DNA from: an uncultured Actinomycetes bacterium
GTDB taxonomy: Bacteria; Actinomycetota; Actinomycetes; Nanopelagicales; Nanopelagicaceae
Length of the DNA: 20,880 nucleotides
Reading direction: 5' to 3'
Assembly (NCBI GenBank): GCA_903928395.1
Contig: CAIYQS010000004.1
Coordinates: forward strand, 1 to 20,880
Within the stretch, counting starts at the first letter, position 1. Each line of letters starts with the position of its first letter. The notes beneath the pieces are model-generated. The model had not been told where the DNA came from, searched no databases, and worked only from the letters and a program-made list of their open reading frames with translations. A program made the translations under genes and the position numbers. Shown piece after piece: positions 6,226 through 13,379 of the stretch.

Positions 6226-7224
6226 CTAAATCAATCCCTTTGGGGAGGTGATAAATCCAATTCCCCAAGAAAAATGCATCGTTGCCAATATCGCGGGCAA
6301 GATTATTTTCTCTTTCCAATCTTTTCCGATAGCAAATGAACCAATGAGATTACCGAGTAGATATAAGCCGGCTGGTAAGAAAAAGAGGGTGTTAACGGTT
6401 GCGCCAAGAATCAAGGAGAGCACCGTTATCGCAACGGTCACGGGTGGTGCCAGGTATCGGAGGTTAATGGTTCCCTTGTGGTTACGGCTTACCGCACGTC
6501 GCCAACGACCATATTCAAAATACTGTTTGGCGAGCGCTTGAAAGTTTGGGCGCGGACGATAGGTCACAACAAGCTCTGGATCGAACCAGATTGTTCCACC
6601 GGCTTGCCGAAGCCGAAAATTTAACTCCCAATCCTGTGCCCGAGTAAATCTTTCATCATATCCACCGGCGGCAAGCAAGGCGGTCTTCTTAAAAACCCCA
6701 AGGTAGACAGTGTCAGCGGGTCCTGGCTTTCCACCGGTGTGAAAGCGCGCCGCTCCAACCCCTAACGGGGATCGCATCGCTGTCGCCACAGCTCGTTCAA
6801 AGGCCCCCACGCCAGATGCCGCCATGATTCCACCCACATTGACGGCGCCCGTTTGATTCATCACCTCGACCGCTTTTGCAACGTAAGTCGGAGCAATTTC
6901 AGCGTGACCATCAATTCGACAAATAATTTCATATTTGGCCGCAGCGATTGCCCGATTGAGGGCAGCAGCGGTTCGACCTGAGGGGTTTTCAACCAACACG
7001 ACCCGTGGGTCTTTCTGAGCTAAAAAGCGTGCAATCTCGTTTGTTCTATCTGTGGACGGGCCAAGAGCCAAAATGACCTCGAGCGGACCTGAGTATTGCT
7101 GCGCCAAAATCGTTGCTATGGCTTCTTGGAGGTAGCGCTCCTCGTTCAAAATCGGCAGGACTACGGAAACTCCGGTGGCATCGCCTTCAGGAGTCGCGTT
7201 GGAATGTGCCGGCTGCTCGCTCAT
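6226..7224 (-). CDS. Family 2 glycosyltransferase, ExoA-like, membrane-anchored
   Basis: A 332-residue protein from the ATG at 7224. The GT-A fold is clear: VSVVLPILNEERYLQEAI (19-36), the nucleotide-sugar DXD-like site in CRIDGHAEI (Asp105), the acceptor-side AQDWELNFRLRQAGG and a (Q/R)XXRW-like YGRWRR. About residues 265-332 contain hydrophobic helices that should hold it in the membrane. It resembles succinoglycan-type ExoA transferases that add sugars to a lipid-linked or surface glycan; donor and acceptor are unknown. A longer frame reaching 7395 would overlap the divergent dehydrogenase start, has no family similarity in the added part, and is rejected. It is cotranscribed with the SpoIID-like gene and divergent from UDP-glucose dehydrogenase, suggesting a joint envelope role. 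Confidence 0.92.
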   Translation of the reverse strand: MSEQPAHSNATPEGDATGVSVVLPILNEERYLQEAIATILAQQYSGPLEVILALGPSTDRTNEIARFLAQKDPRVVLVENPSGRTAAALNRAIAAAKYEIICRIDGHAEIAPTYVAKAVEVMNQTGAVNVGGIMAASGVGAFERAVATAMRSPLGVGAARFHTGGKPGPADTVYLGVFKKTALLAAGGYDERFTRAQDWELNFRLRQAGGTIWFDPELVVTYRPRPNFQALAKQYFEYGRWRRAVSRNHKGTINLRYLAPPVTVAITVLSLILGATVNTLFFLPAGLYLLGNLIGSFAIGKDWKEKIILPAILATMHFSWGIGFITSPKGLI

Positions 7225-7233
7225 ACAGCGCTC

Positions 7234-7266
7234 ACGGTACCGTTTCGGAGCGATACTATCGGCGCA
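7234..7266. promoter_or_regulatory. Divergent leaderless promoter pair (glycosyltransferase / UDP-glucose dehydrogenase)
   Basis: The two start codons are separated by only 42 bases. On the plus strand TACTAT (7254-7259) lies 7 bases before the ATG at 7267; on the minus strand TACCGT (7234-7239) lies 9 bases before the ATG at 7224. Both fit TANNNT -10 boxes, and neither gene has a Shine-Dalgarno. The -35 regions would lie within or next to the opposite gene, so the two promoters probably interfere with each other. Confidence 0.55.
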
Positions 7267-8580
7267 ATGAGCATAAAAATCTCTGTGATTGGTACCGGCT
7301 ATCTCGGCGCTACACACGCAACTTGCATGTCGAGCCTTGGTTTTGAGGTTGTCGGAGTAGATGTCGACCCCAAAAAGATCGAAAGTCTCTCGCAAGGGAT
7401 TATTCCCTTTTATGAGCCAAGGCTTGAGGAACTACTGCAAACCGAACTTAAATCTGGGCGGCTCACATTTTCGACCGATTTCAGCGCGATTAAGGAGTGC
7501 GATGTTCACTTCATATGCGTTGGAACTCCTCAAATTGCAAATGGCATAGCAGCAGATCGCACTTACGTTTTTGCCGCGCTTGATGCTATTGCACCGGTGA
7601 TCAAAGATGGGTCACTTGTCGTTGGCAAATCCACGGTACCCGTAGGAACAGCGGCCGAATTGCGGGATCGCCTTCTTAAAATCAATCCAAAGACTGATCT
7701 TGCATGGAATCCTGAGTTTTTGCGCGAAGGTTTCGCTGTCGAAGATACTTTAAATCCCACCCGTCTTGTCGTAGGTGTAGCCAATCATCTAGCGGAAGAA
7801 ACGCTGCGGAAGGTTTACTCCAAAAATCTGGCGGATCAAACTCCGTGGATAGTTGCGGACCTTCCTACCTCTGAACTCGTAAAAGTTTCGGCCAATGCTT
7901 TCCTAGCCACAAAGATTTCTTTCATCAACGCCATGGCCGAAGTTTGTGAAGCGGCAGGCGGTGACGTCACCGTGCTAGCCAAAGCAATTGGCTATGATCC
8001 TCGAATAGGTAGTCGCTTTCTTCAAGCTGGTATCGGTTTTGGTGGTGGATGTCTTCCAAAGGATATTCGCGCATTTATGGCACGTGCCGAAGAACTTGGG
8101 GCGGAGCAAGCTCTCGAATTCTTACGCGAAATCGATTCAATAAATCTTCGAGCACGAAGCAGAATGATTGATTTAGTAAGAAGAGATCTTTCGGAAGATT
8201 TACGTGGCAAGAAAATTGCAGTGCTAGGTGCAGCCTTTAAACCAGATAGTGACGATGTTCGAGATTCCCCAGCGCTGGACATTGCGGTTCAAATTCAAGG
8301 GGCTGGTGCACACGTAACCGTCCATGACCCGAAGGCGATCCACAATGCAGAGGCGCGGTTTCCTGCGCTCAATTATGCCGACACTATTGAAACCTGCGTT
8401 GCGGACGCCGAGCTAGTCCTTCACTTAACGGAGTGGAAGGTCTACCGCGAAATCGATCCACTGAAATTGCTTGGACTGGTAGCTAACCCAACGATCATTG
8501 ATGGAAGAAATGCACTCGATCGCGAACTTTGGCGCGCAGCAGGCTGGCAGTTCAGAGCGCTTGGACGTTCCGAAAACTAA
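7267..8580 (+). CDS. UDP-glucose 6-dehydrogenase
   Basis: A 437-residue enzyme that oxidises UDP-glucose to UDP-glucuronate with two NAD+, feeding glycan synthesis. The N-terminal Rossmann domain starts ISVIGTGYLGATHA (5-17) with the acidic end of strand 2 in VGVDVD. Further landmarks are FICVGTP, GKSTVPVGT (120-128), NPEFLREG (148-155, Glu150), the central-helix Lys206 and Asn210, and the catalytic cysteine C262 in GFGGGCLPKD. The C-terminal UDP-binding domain has VLGAAFKPDSDDVRDSPAL. The ATG at 7267 is chosen because the GTG.GYLG fold begins right after it and because a -10 box lies 7 bases upstream; a longer frame to 7096 is only antisense to the glycosyltransferase. UDP-mannose or other UDP-sugar dehydrogenases are less likely alternatives. 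The stop interlocks with that of purE. Confidence 0.93.
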   Translation: MSIKISVIGTGYLGATHATCMSSLGFEVVGVDVDPKKIESLSQGIIPFYEPRLEELLQTELKSGRLTFSTDFSAIKECDVHFICVGTPQIANGIAADRTYVFAALDAIAPVIKDGSLVVGKSTVPVGTAAELRDRLLKINPKTDLAWNPEFLREGFAVEDTLNPTRLVVGVANHLAEETLRKVYSKNLADQTPWIVADLPTSELVKVSANAFLATKISFINAMAEVCEAAGGDVTVLAKAIGYDPRIGSRFLQAGIGFGGGCLPKDIRAFMARAEELGAEQALEFLREIDSINLRARSRMIDLVRRDLSEDLRGKKIAVLGAAFKPDSDDVRDSPALDIAVQIQGAGAHVTVHDPKAIHNAEARFPALNYADTIETCVADAELVLHLTEWKVYREIDPLKLLGLVANPTIIDGRNALDRELWRAAGWQFRALGRSEN

Positions 8581-9086
8581 AAACCAGTTCTAGTATTTCG
8601 TTTTGCGTTCAAGGACTTACCTTTTTCGAGTGAGGCAACGCGTGCGCTCTCCATCAAAGCCGCAATTTTTGTGGCAATTTCGCTATCTGATACGCCCAAA
8701 ATGCGTGCGGCCAAAAGTCCAGCATTTTTCGAGTTACCAACACCAACAGTTGCCACGGGAATTCCTGCGGGCATCTGAACAATGGATAAGAGCGAATCCA
8801 TTCCATCTAATACTTTTAGCGGAACCGGAACCCCAATAACGGGAAGGGTTGTGGCAGCGGCTATCATCCCTGGCAAATGCGCAGCACCTCCAGCTCCAGC
8901 AATAATCACTTTGTACCCAGCTGCCGCGGCCCCGTGCGCAAATGCCAACATTTCATCGGGAGTTCGATGCGCGCTAATAACATCTACGTCATATCCAATG
9001 CCTAATTCATCTAACACTGTCGCTGCATCGGACATTGTCGGCCAATCAGAGTCAGATCCCATAACGATTGCAACAGCTTTACTCAT
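8577..9086 (-). CDS. purE: N5-carboxyaminoimidazole ribonucleotide mutase
   Basis: A 169-residue class I PurE that moves the carboxyl group of N5-CAIR to give CAIR in purine synthesis, the step after PurK. It shows VAIVMGSDSDWPTM (5-18) for phosphate binding, the catalytic His in ISAHRTPDEM (His40) and the loop GAGGAAHLPGM (64-74). The ATG at 9086 is preferred because GGAG lies 6 bases upstream; an in-frame TTG three bases earlier is less likely. The start overlaps the end of purK by 8 bases, so the two are coupled. Its TAG overlaps the TAA of the converging dehydrogenase gene by 3 bases, leaving no room for a terminator. Confidence 0.97.
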   Translation of the reverse strand: MSKAVAIVMGSDSDWPTMSDAATVLDELGIGYDVDVISAHRTPDEMLAFAHGAAAAGYKVIIAGAGGAAHLPGMIAAATTLPVIGVPVPLKVLDGMDSLLSIVQMPAGIPVATVGVGNSKNAGLLAARILGVSDSEIATKIAALMESARVASLEKGKSLNAKRNTRTGF

Positions 9087-10203
9087 CAATAGCTCCGCTC
9101 AGATAATCAACTGCGTGGCTTACTTCAGACCTTAAGTGTAGAAGATCGCTTCCAAGAAGAGTGACATGACCGACTTTTCGGCCGGGACGCAACTCTTTCA
9201 TGTATTGATGAATCTTGAGGGCGGGAGTACGTGCCATCAGGTGCAGATAAGGTCGGTAAAGATCTGTGCTTTTGTCGGTTTCAATGCCAATTACATTTCC
9301 CATAACTGCATATGGAGCGACCAGGGAGGTATCGCCAAGTGGCAGGTCAAGCACTGCTCGCAAATGCTGCTCAAATTGGCTCGTTACAGCCCCTTCGATG
9401 GTCCAATGTCCCGAATTATGCGGACGGAGCGCTAGTTCATTAATAATGAGGTGATCACCAACGACAAATATTTCAACAGCCATCACTCCCACAAGATCAA
9501 TTCCCTGTGCAATTGTCAGCGCGATCTGTGCGGTTTGTGATGCTAACGCTTTGGAAAAATCAGGAATAGGGGTAACGGTTTGGGTGCATATTCCATTCCG
9601 CTGGACCGTGAGCGTTGGCGACCACGTTGCGGCTTGTCCATGGAGAGATCTTGCAACCATGATTGCAATTTCGTAATCGAAGTTGAGTTTCTCTTCAAGT
9701 AGAAGCGGCTTACCAATTGAGTTGTGAAGTTCGCTCAGTTCTGCATGATTCTTTATTTCAAAAACACCTCGGCCGTCATAACCGCCAGAAACGCTTTTAG
9801 CGATCAACGGAAATTCAAGCTGTGGAACCCCACCATCAAATCGCTCCCAACGAGGATTGGGAAGCCCTAGTTCCGCCATCTTTTCTCGCATTGCCAATTT
9901 ATTCTGGCTGAAAAGAAACGATGAGGCACGGGGAAATACTTTTATACCACTAGCTTCAATAGCAGCAATTAATTCTTGCGAAATAAGCTCGTGCTCGAAG
10001 GTAACCACATCACACTTCGCCGCCCATTTAAGCACCGATTCGAAATCTGCGAGAGAACCTACCTGATGCGGAGCAACTTGAGCTCCACTTTCATTATCGC
10101 TGCCGGCAAAAAATGTGAATGAAAGCCCTAAGTCAATTGCCGGGGGAACCATCATTCGCGCAAGCTGTCCCGCGCCTATTACACCAACGGTTGGGAAACT
10201 CAC
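9079..10203 (-). CDS. purK: N5-carboxyaminoimidazole ribonucleotide synthase
   Basis: An ATP-grasp enzyme of about 374 residues that makes N5-CAIR from AIR, bicarbonate and ATP, supplying PurE. The N-terminal pre-ATP-grasp domain begins PTVGVIGAGQLARMM; the ATP-grasp part contains FPLIAKSVSGGYDGRGVF, EEKLNFDYEIAIMVAR and, near the metal site, EIFVVGDHLIINELALRPHNSGHWTIEGA, all typical of PurK. The GTG at 10203 is chosen because family members begin a few residues before PTVGV and it lies 10 bases after the birA stop; the frame extends to a GTG at 10254 but that would run deep into birA. No strong Shine-Dalgarno is seen at 10203, so the start is moderately sure. Cotranscribed with birA and purE. 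Confidence 0.95.
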   Translation of the reverse strand: MSFPTVGVIGAGQLARMMVPPAIDLGLSFTFFAGSDNESGAQVAPHQVGSLADFESVLKWAAKCDVVTFEHELISQELIAAIEASGIKVFPRASSFLFSQNKLAMREKMAELGLPNPRWERFDGGVPQLEFPLIAKSVSGGYDGRGVFEIKNHAELSELHNSIGKPLLLEEKLNFDYEIAIMVARSLHGQAATWSPTLTVQRNGICTQTVTPIPDFSKALASQTAQIALTIAQGIDLVGVMAVEIFVVGDHLIINELALRPHNSGHWTIEGAVTSQFEQHLRAVLDLPLGDTSLVAPYAVMGNVIGIETDKSTDLYRPYLHLMARTPALKIHQYMKELRPGRKVGHVTLLGSDLLHLRSEVSHAVDYLSGAIDE

Positions 10204-10213
10204 ATGTATGAGT

Positions 10214-10972
10214 CTACCGAAGATGAATGATGTCACCCACGCTAATGAGATCACCGCTCTCTAAAATCAACCGACCTTCATCGTCTACTCCGATTGCCAG
10301 ACCATCGAGACGAGCCCCATTAGGAAGCACAACGGAAACATTTAAACCAATAGTCTCCGAAAGCGCACGATACCTAGATTTCAGATCAGCCCCAGAATCC
10401 CAATTCATAAAAACCTCCCAAAAGTGATTCAGAATCGCAGCCAACAAGGTATTGCGATTTAGCTCTAGTCCAGTTTCAATAAAAATTGATGAAGCGGTGG
10501 CCACGGGTAGCTCGGCAAGTTCAGTTGAAACGTTGACTCCTATTCCAACAATTATTCCGGCGCCATACCGTTCACAGAGAACACCGCATATTTTGCCGGA
10601 GGGAGAGATAACGTCATTGGGCCATTTTGTCTTGAAACTATTTGTCTGCGTCTCTTCATTAAGTGTTTGCGCAACAGCAAGCCCGGCAAGCAAAGGAATC
10701 CATCCCCATTTGGCGCTTCTTGTAGGTTCAATGTAGACGGAGAATAGGAGCGCAACATTTGGAGCGGATTCAAACTTTCTATCCAGCCTTCCGCGTCCTG
10801 CACTTTGAAATTCTGCGACAACGCAATCGCCGCTACTCACCAGTTCGTTTTTCAAGAGATCTTGCGTCGAAGCAACCTCGTCCAATACTCGTACCCGCCA
10901 GTAATTCGAAGTAAGAGCTGAAGAAATCGTGGATTGATCAAGGTATGCACGTATCACAGATGCCCGCTTCAC
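10214..10972 (-). CDS. birA: Biotin--[acetyl-CoA carboxylase] ligase, monofunctional
   Basis: A 252-residue enzyme that activates biotin as biotinyl-AMP and attaches it to the lysine of the carrier domain, here that of AccA (Lys540) encoded in the divergent operon. Landmarks: VASTQDLL for biotin contact, the adenylate loop AGRGRLDR (58-65), KWPND (116-120), Lys127 in SGKICG, and GIGVNV (143-148). There is no N-terminal winged helix, so it cannot repress biotin genes in the manner of E. coli BirA. A short C-terminal SH3-like domain follows residue 205. The start is a GTG only 9 bases from the GTG of accD; a GTG at 10957 is an alternative. It leads the birA-purK-purE operon. Confidence 0.94.
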   Translation of the reverse strand: MKRASVIRAYLDQSTISSALTSNYWRVRVLDEVASTQDLLKNELVSSGDCVVAEFQSAGRGRLDRKFESAPNVALLFSVYIEPTRSAKWGWIPLLAGLAVAQTLNEETQTNSFKTKWPNDVISPSGKICGVLCERYGAGIIVGIGVNVSTELAELPVATASSIFIETGLELNRNTLLAAILNHFWEVFMNWDSGADLKSRYRALSETIGLNVSVVLPNGARLDGLAIGVDDEGRLILESGDLISVGDIIHLR

Positions 10973-10980
10973 TAGTAAAG
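10967..10980. promoter_or_regulatory. Near-palindrome across the birA/accD divergent gap
   Basis: CTTCACTAGTAAAG is a 14-base palindrome with one mismatched pair, centred at 10973/10974, inside the 9-base gap and the first birA codons. Each strand reads a TTYACTAGT-like motif, so it may hold overlapping divergent -10 elements or an operator. Neither start has a Shine-Dalgarno. Confidence 0.35.
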
Positions 10981-10981
10981 T

Positions 10982-12550
10982 GTGGATGTGAATGATGCGA
11001 TCAATACTACTGCGGGCAAGATTAAGGATTTATCAGCGCGCCGCGAAAGCGCTGCAAACAGCGGCTCTCCAGCTGCTATTGAAAAGCGTCACGCCGCTGG
11101 CAAGTACACAGCCCGCGAGCGAATCATGAAGTTGGTGGATGAAGGATCTTTCGTAGAGTTCGACGCCTTTTCAACGCATCACTCCGACACTTTTGGAATG
11201 GATAAATCGCACCCATATGGCGATGGAGTGATTACTGGATATGCCACAATCGATGGTCGAACCGTCGCGCTTTCTTCGCAAGATTTCATGGTTTTCGGCG
11301 GTTCACTCGGCGAAACCATGGGTAAAAAAATCGTCAAGGTAATGGACTTCGCCTTGAAATCTGGGATTCCTATGATTGGCCTCAATGATTCGGGTGGAGC
11401 GAGAATTCAAGAAGGTGTTGCTTCCCTCAGCCAATATGGCGAAATCTTCAAACGCAATATCCGCTCCTCTGGGGTGATTCCACAAATTTCAGTCATTTTG
11501 GGACCATGTGCAGGTGGCGCTGTTTATTCACCAGCGATGACAGACTTCACAATAATGGTGAATGAAAAGTCTTATATGTTTATTACAGGTCCAGACGTAA
11601 TTAAGGCAGTGACAGGTGAAGAAGTCGCTATGGAAGAGCTGGGCGGAGCTGCCACCCATAACACCAAAACTGGAAATTCTCATTACCTTGCCGAAGACGA
11701 AGATGCCGCGCTCGATTATGTTAAGGCACTTCTTTCATTTCTTCCTAGCAACAATCTTGATGACGCTCCCGTATTACGTGCCACCGAGTCAGATGGCATT
11801 GCGCCAAGCGATCGGGCGCTTGATTCGGTTATCCCGGACAATCCAAATAAACCTTATGACATGCGGGTGATCGTCGAGGCGATCCTCGACGAAGCCAATT
11901 TTCTCGAAGTTCAAGCGCTATTTGCTCCAAATATTTTGGTTGGCTTCGGTCGCATCGAAGGTCGCTCTGTTGGAATCATTGCAAACCAACCGCAGAGTTT
12001 CGCAGGCACTTTAGATATTGATGCCTCCGAAAAAGCAGCTCGCTTCGTTCGAACTTGTGACGCCTTCGGAATTCCCGTGGTCACCCTCGTTGATGTTCCA
12101 GGCTTCTTGCCAGGAACCGAGCAGGAATGGAATGGCATCATTCGTCGAGGTGCCAAACTTATCTACGCGTATGGAGAGGCTTCAGTCCCTCTCGTCACCG
12201 TCATTACCAGAAAAGCGTTCGGTGGTGCTTACATCGTGATGGGATCCAAGCATCTTGGAGCCGATGTAAACCTAGCCTGGCCGACCGCTCAAATCGCGGT
12301 TATGGGTGCGCAGGGCGCAGTAAACATCCTCTATCGCAAAGAGATCGCCGAAAATCCAGCACGTGCTCCGGAGTTGATCAATGAATATGAAGAGCAACTG
12401 CTCAATCCCTATATTGCCGCCGATCGCGGATTTATCGATGCAGTCATCGAGCCGCACAACACTCGAAACCAAATTACAAAAGCGTTGCGTGCGCTAGCCA
12501 ACAAGCGCGTTGATCTTCCAACCCGCAAGCACGGAAATATCCCGCTTTAA
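10982..12550 (+). CDS. accD: Acyl-CoA carboxylase beta subunit (carboxyltransferase)
   Basis: A 522-residue carboxyltransferase that moves CO2 from carboxybiotin to acetyl- or propionyl-CoA, giving malonyl- or methylmalonyl-CoA. Two crotonase-like halves are seen. The first has LNDSGGARIQEGV (134-146) and the oxyanion loop CAGGAVYSPA (176-185); the second has LVDVPGFLPGTEQEWNG (369-385) and the loop AFGGAYIVMGS (412-422). The end KHGNIPL is the usual family end. The residue after GGAY is Ile418: in Streptomyces this position is Ile in the acetyl-CoA-accepting AccB and Asp in propionyl-specific PccB, so acetyl-CoA use is likely. The GTG start is the first in frame after birA; a GTG at 10988 is also possible. 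Its TAA overlaps the accE ATG (TAATG). Confidence 0.95.
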   Translation: MDVNDAINTTAGKIKDLSARRESAANSGSPAAIEKRHAAGKYTARERIMKLVDEGSFVEFDAFSTHHSDTFGMDKSHPYGDGVITGYATIDGRTVALSSQDFMVFGGSLGETMGKKIVKVMDFALKSGIPMIGLNDSGGARIQEGVASLSQYGEIFKRNIRSSGVIPQISVILGPCAGGAVYSPAMTDFTIMVNEKSYMFITGPDVIKAVTGEEVAMEELGGAATHNTKTGNSHYLAEDEDAALDYVKALLSFLPSNNLDDAPVLRATESDGIAPSDRALDSVIPDNPNKPYDMRVIVEAILDEANFLEVQALFAPNILVGFGRIEGRSVGIIANQPQSFAGTLDIDASEKAARFVRTCDAFGIPVVTLVDVPGFLPGTEQEWNGIIRRGAKLIYAYGEASVPLVTVITRKAFGGAYIVMGSKHLGADVNLAWPTAQIAVMGAQGAVNILYRKEIAENPARAPELINEYEEQLLNPYIAADRGFIDAVIEPHNTRNQITKALRALANKRVDLPTRKHGNIPL

Positions 12551-12762
12551 TGCCGCATAGCAATGATTTTCCCCGCGAGTTTCGCAGGCTCGGCTTCACA
12601 ATCCACGCCGGTACTCCAACACAGGAAGAGTTACTTGCGCTGACCCGTGCGATCGATGAAATCGAAAAGAATTCGAATCCGCCGACCAAGTACAGAAGTT
12701 CTTGGGCGCGCCTAAAGATTCAAAACTCACTGCCGCGTAAGTGGGGAACGACCGCATCGTGA
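12550..12762 (+). CDS. accE: Acyl-CoA carboxylase epsilon subunit
   Basis: A 70-residue protein with a divergent N-terminus and the family's core FTIHAGTPTQEELLALTRAI (residues 16-35), ending with a basic, Trp-containing tail (SSWARLKIQ, RKWGTT). Epsilon subunits are found in Actinobacteria and stabilise or stimulate the AccA-AccD complex without a catalytic role. Identification rests on the GxPT.EELAAL-type core, its size and its place directly after accD. Its ATG overlaps the accD TAA by one base and its TGA overlaps the maf GTG (GTGA), so translation of all three is coupled and subunit ratio may be set this way. Confidence 0.9.
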   Translation: MPHSNDFPREFRRLGFTIHAGTPTQEELLALTRAIDEIEKNSNPPTKYRSSWARLKIQNSLPRKWGTTAS

Positions 12763-13379
12763 GTAAAAATATTATTTTGGCTTCGGCTTCACCTTCACGC
12801 AAACGAATTTTGGAGTCGATTGGGATTAATCCCCGCATTGTTGTGAGTGGAGTAGACGAGGAAACGCCTGAGTTACTTGCGCTAAAACCAGCTGACCTAG
12901 TAATTGCACTGGCGATCCTCAAGGCGCACACTGTTTACAACGAGGATCCCGAAATATCCAATACTTTAATTATTGGGTGCGATTCAACTTTTGAATTTGA
13001 AGGGGAATCGTTGGGAAAACCAATGACTCCCGAAAATGCGATCGCTCGTTGCCAACAGTTAAGTGGAAAGAGTGGCTACCTGCATACTGGTCATTGCGTC
13101 ATTGATACCGACCAAGGAATTGAAGTGGCAGATATATCAACGTCAAAAGTAACCTTCGCGCACATGTCAGATCAAGAAATTATTAACTACGTTGGAACGG
13201 GTGAACCGCTTGGAGTTGCTGGTGGGTTCACGCTCGATGGACATTCTGCCCCCTTTATTTCACATATCGAAGGCGATCCCAGTGGAATCATTGGCTTGTC
13301 TCTTCCAACGCTACGAAAAATAACGATCAACTTGGGACTGGAATGGTCTGAAGTAGTACCAGTGGGGGCAACACTATGA
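12759..13379 (+). CDS. maf: Maf-family nucleoside triphosphate pyrophosphatase
   Basis: A 206-residue enzyme of the Maf/HAM1-like superfamily that hydrolyses non-canonical or pyrimidine nucleoside triphosphates to monophosphates. The N-terminal substrate loop is LASASPSRKRIL (7-18), the acidic residue Asp75 lies in IIGCDSTFEFEG (72-83), and GKPMTPENA and SGKSGYLHTGHCVI follow as in the family. The GTG at 12759 is selected because it overlaps the accE stop as GTGA and matches the usual position just before the strand leading to SASPSR; the frame extends six codons further inside accE. The link with fatty-acid carboxylases is only by position but is conserved in Actinobacteria. The stop overlaps the accA ATG (ATGA). 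Confidence 0.93.
   Translation: MSKNIILASASPSRKRILESIGINPRIVVSGVDEETPELLALKPADLVIALAILKAHTVYNEDPEISNTLIIGCDSTFEFEGESLGKPMTPENAIARCQQLSGKSGYLHTGHCVIDTDQGIEVADISTSKVTFAHMSDQEIINYVGTGEPLGVAGGFTLDGHSAPFISHIEGDPSGIIGLSLPTLRKITINLGLEWSEVVPVGATL

Noticed and set aside
7225..7395. N-terminal extensions of the glycosyltransferase (to 7395) and of the dehydrogenase (from 7096)
   Set aside because: The two extensions are antisense to each other's coding region, carry no family similarity, and the internal ATGs fit the folds and have nearby -10 boxes.
10204..10254. Longer purK start at 10254
   Set aside because: It would overlap birA by 41 bases, and PurK proteins begin just before the PTVGVIGAGQ strand; the GTG at 10203 fits better.
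10214..10972. BirA as a repressor acting on the accD promoter
   Set aside because: The protein has no N-terminal winged-helix domain, so it should be a ligase only.
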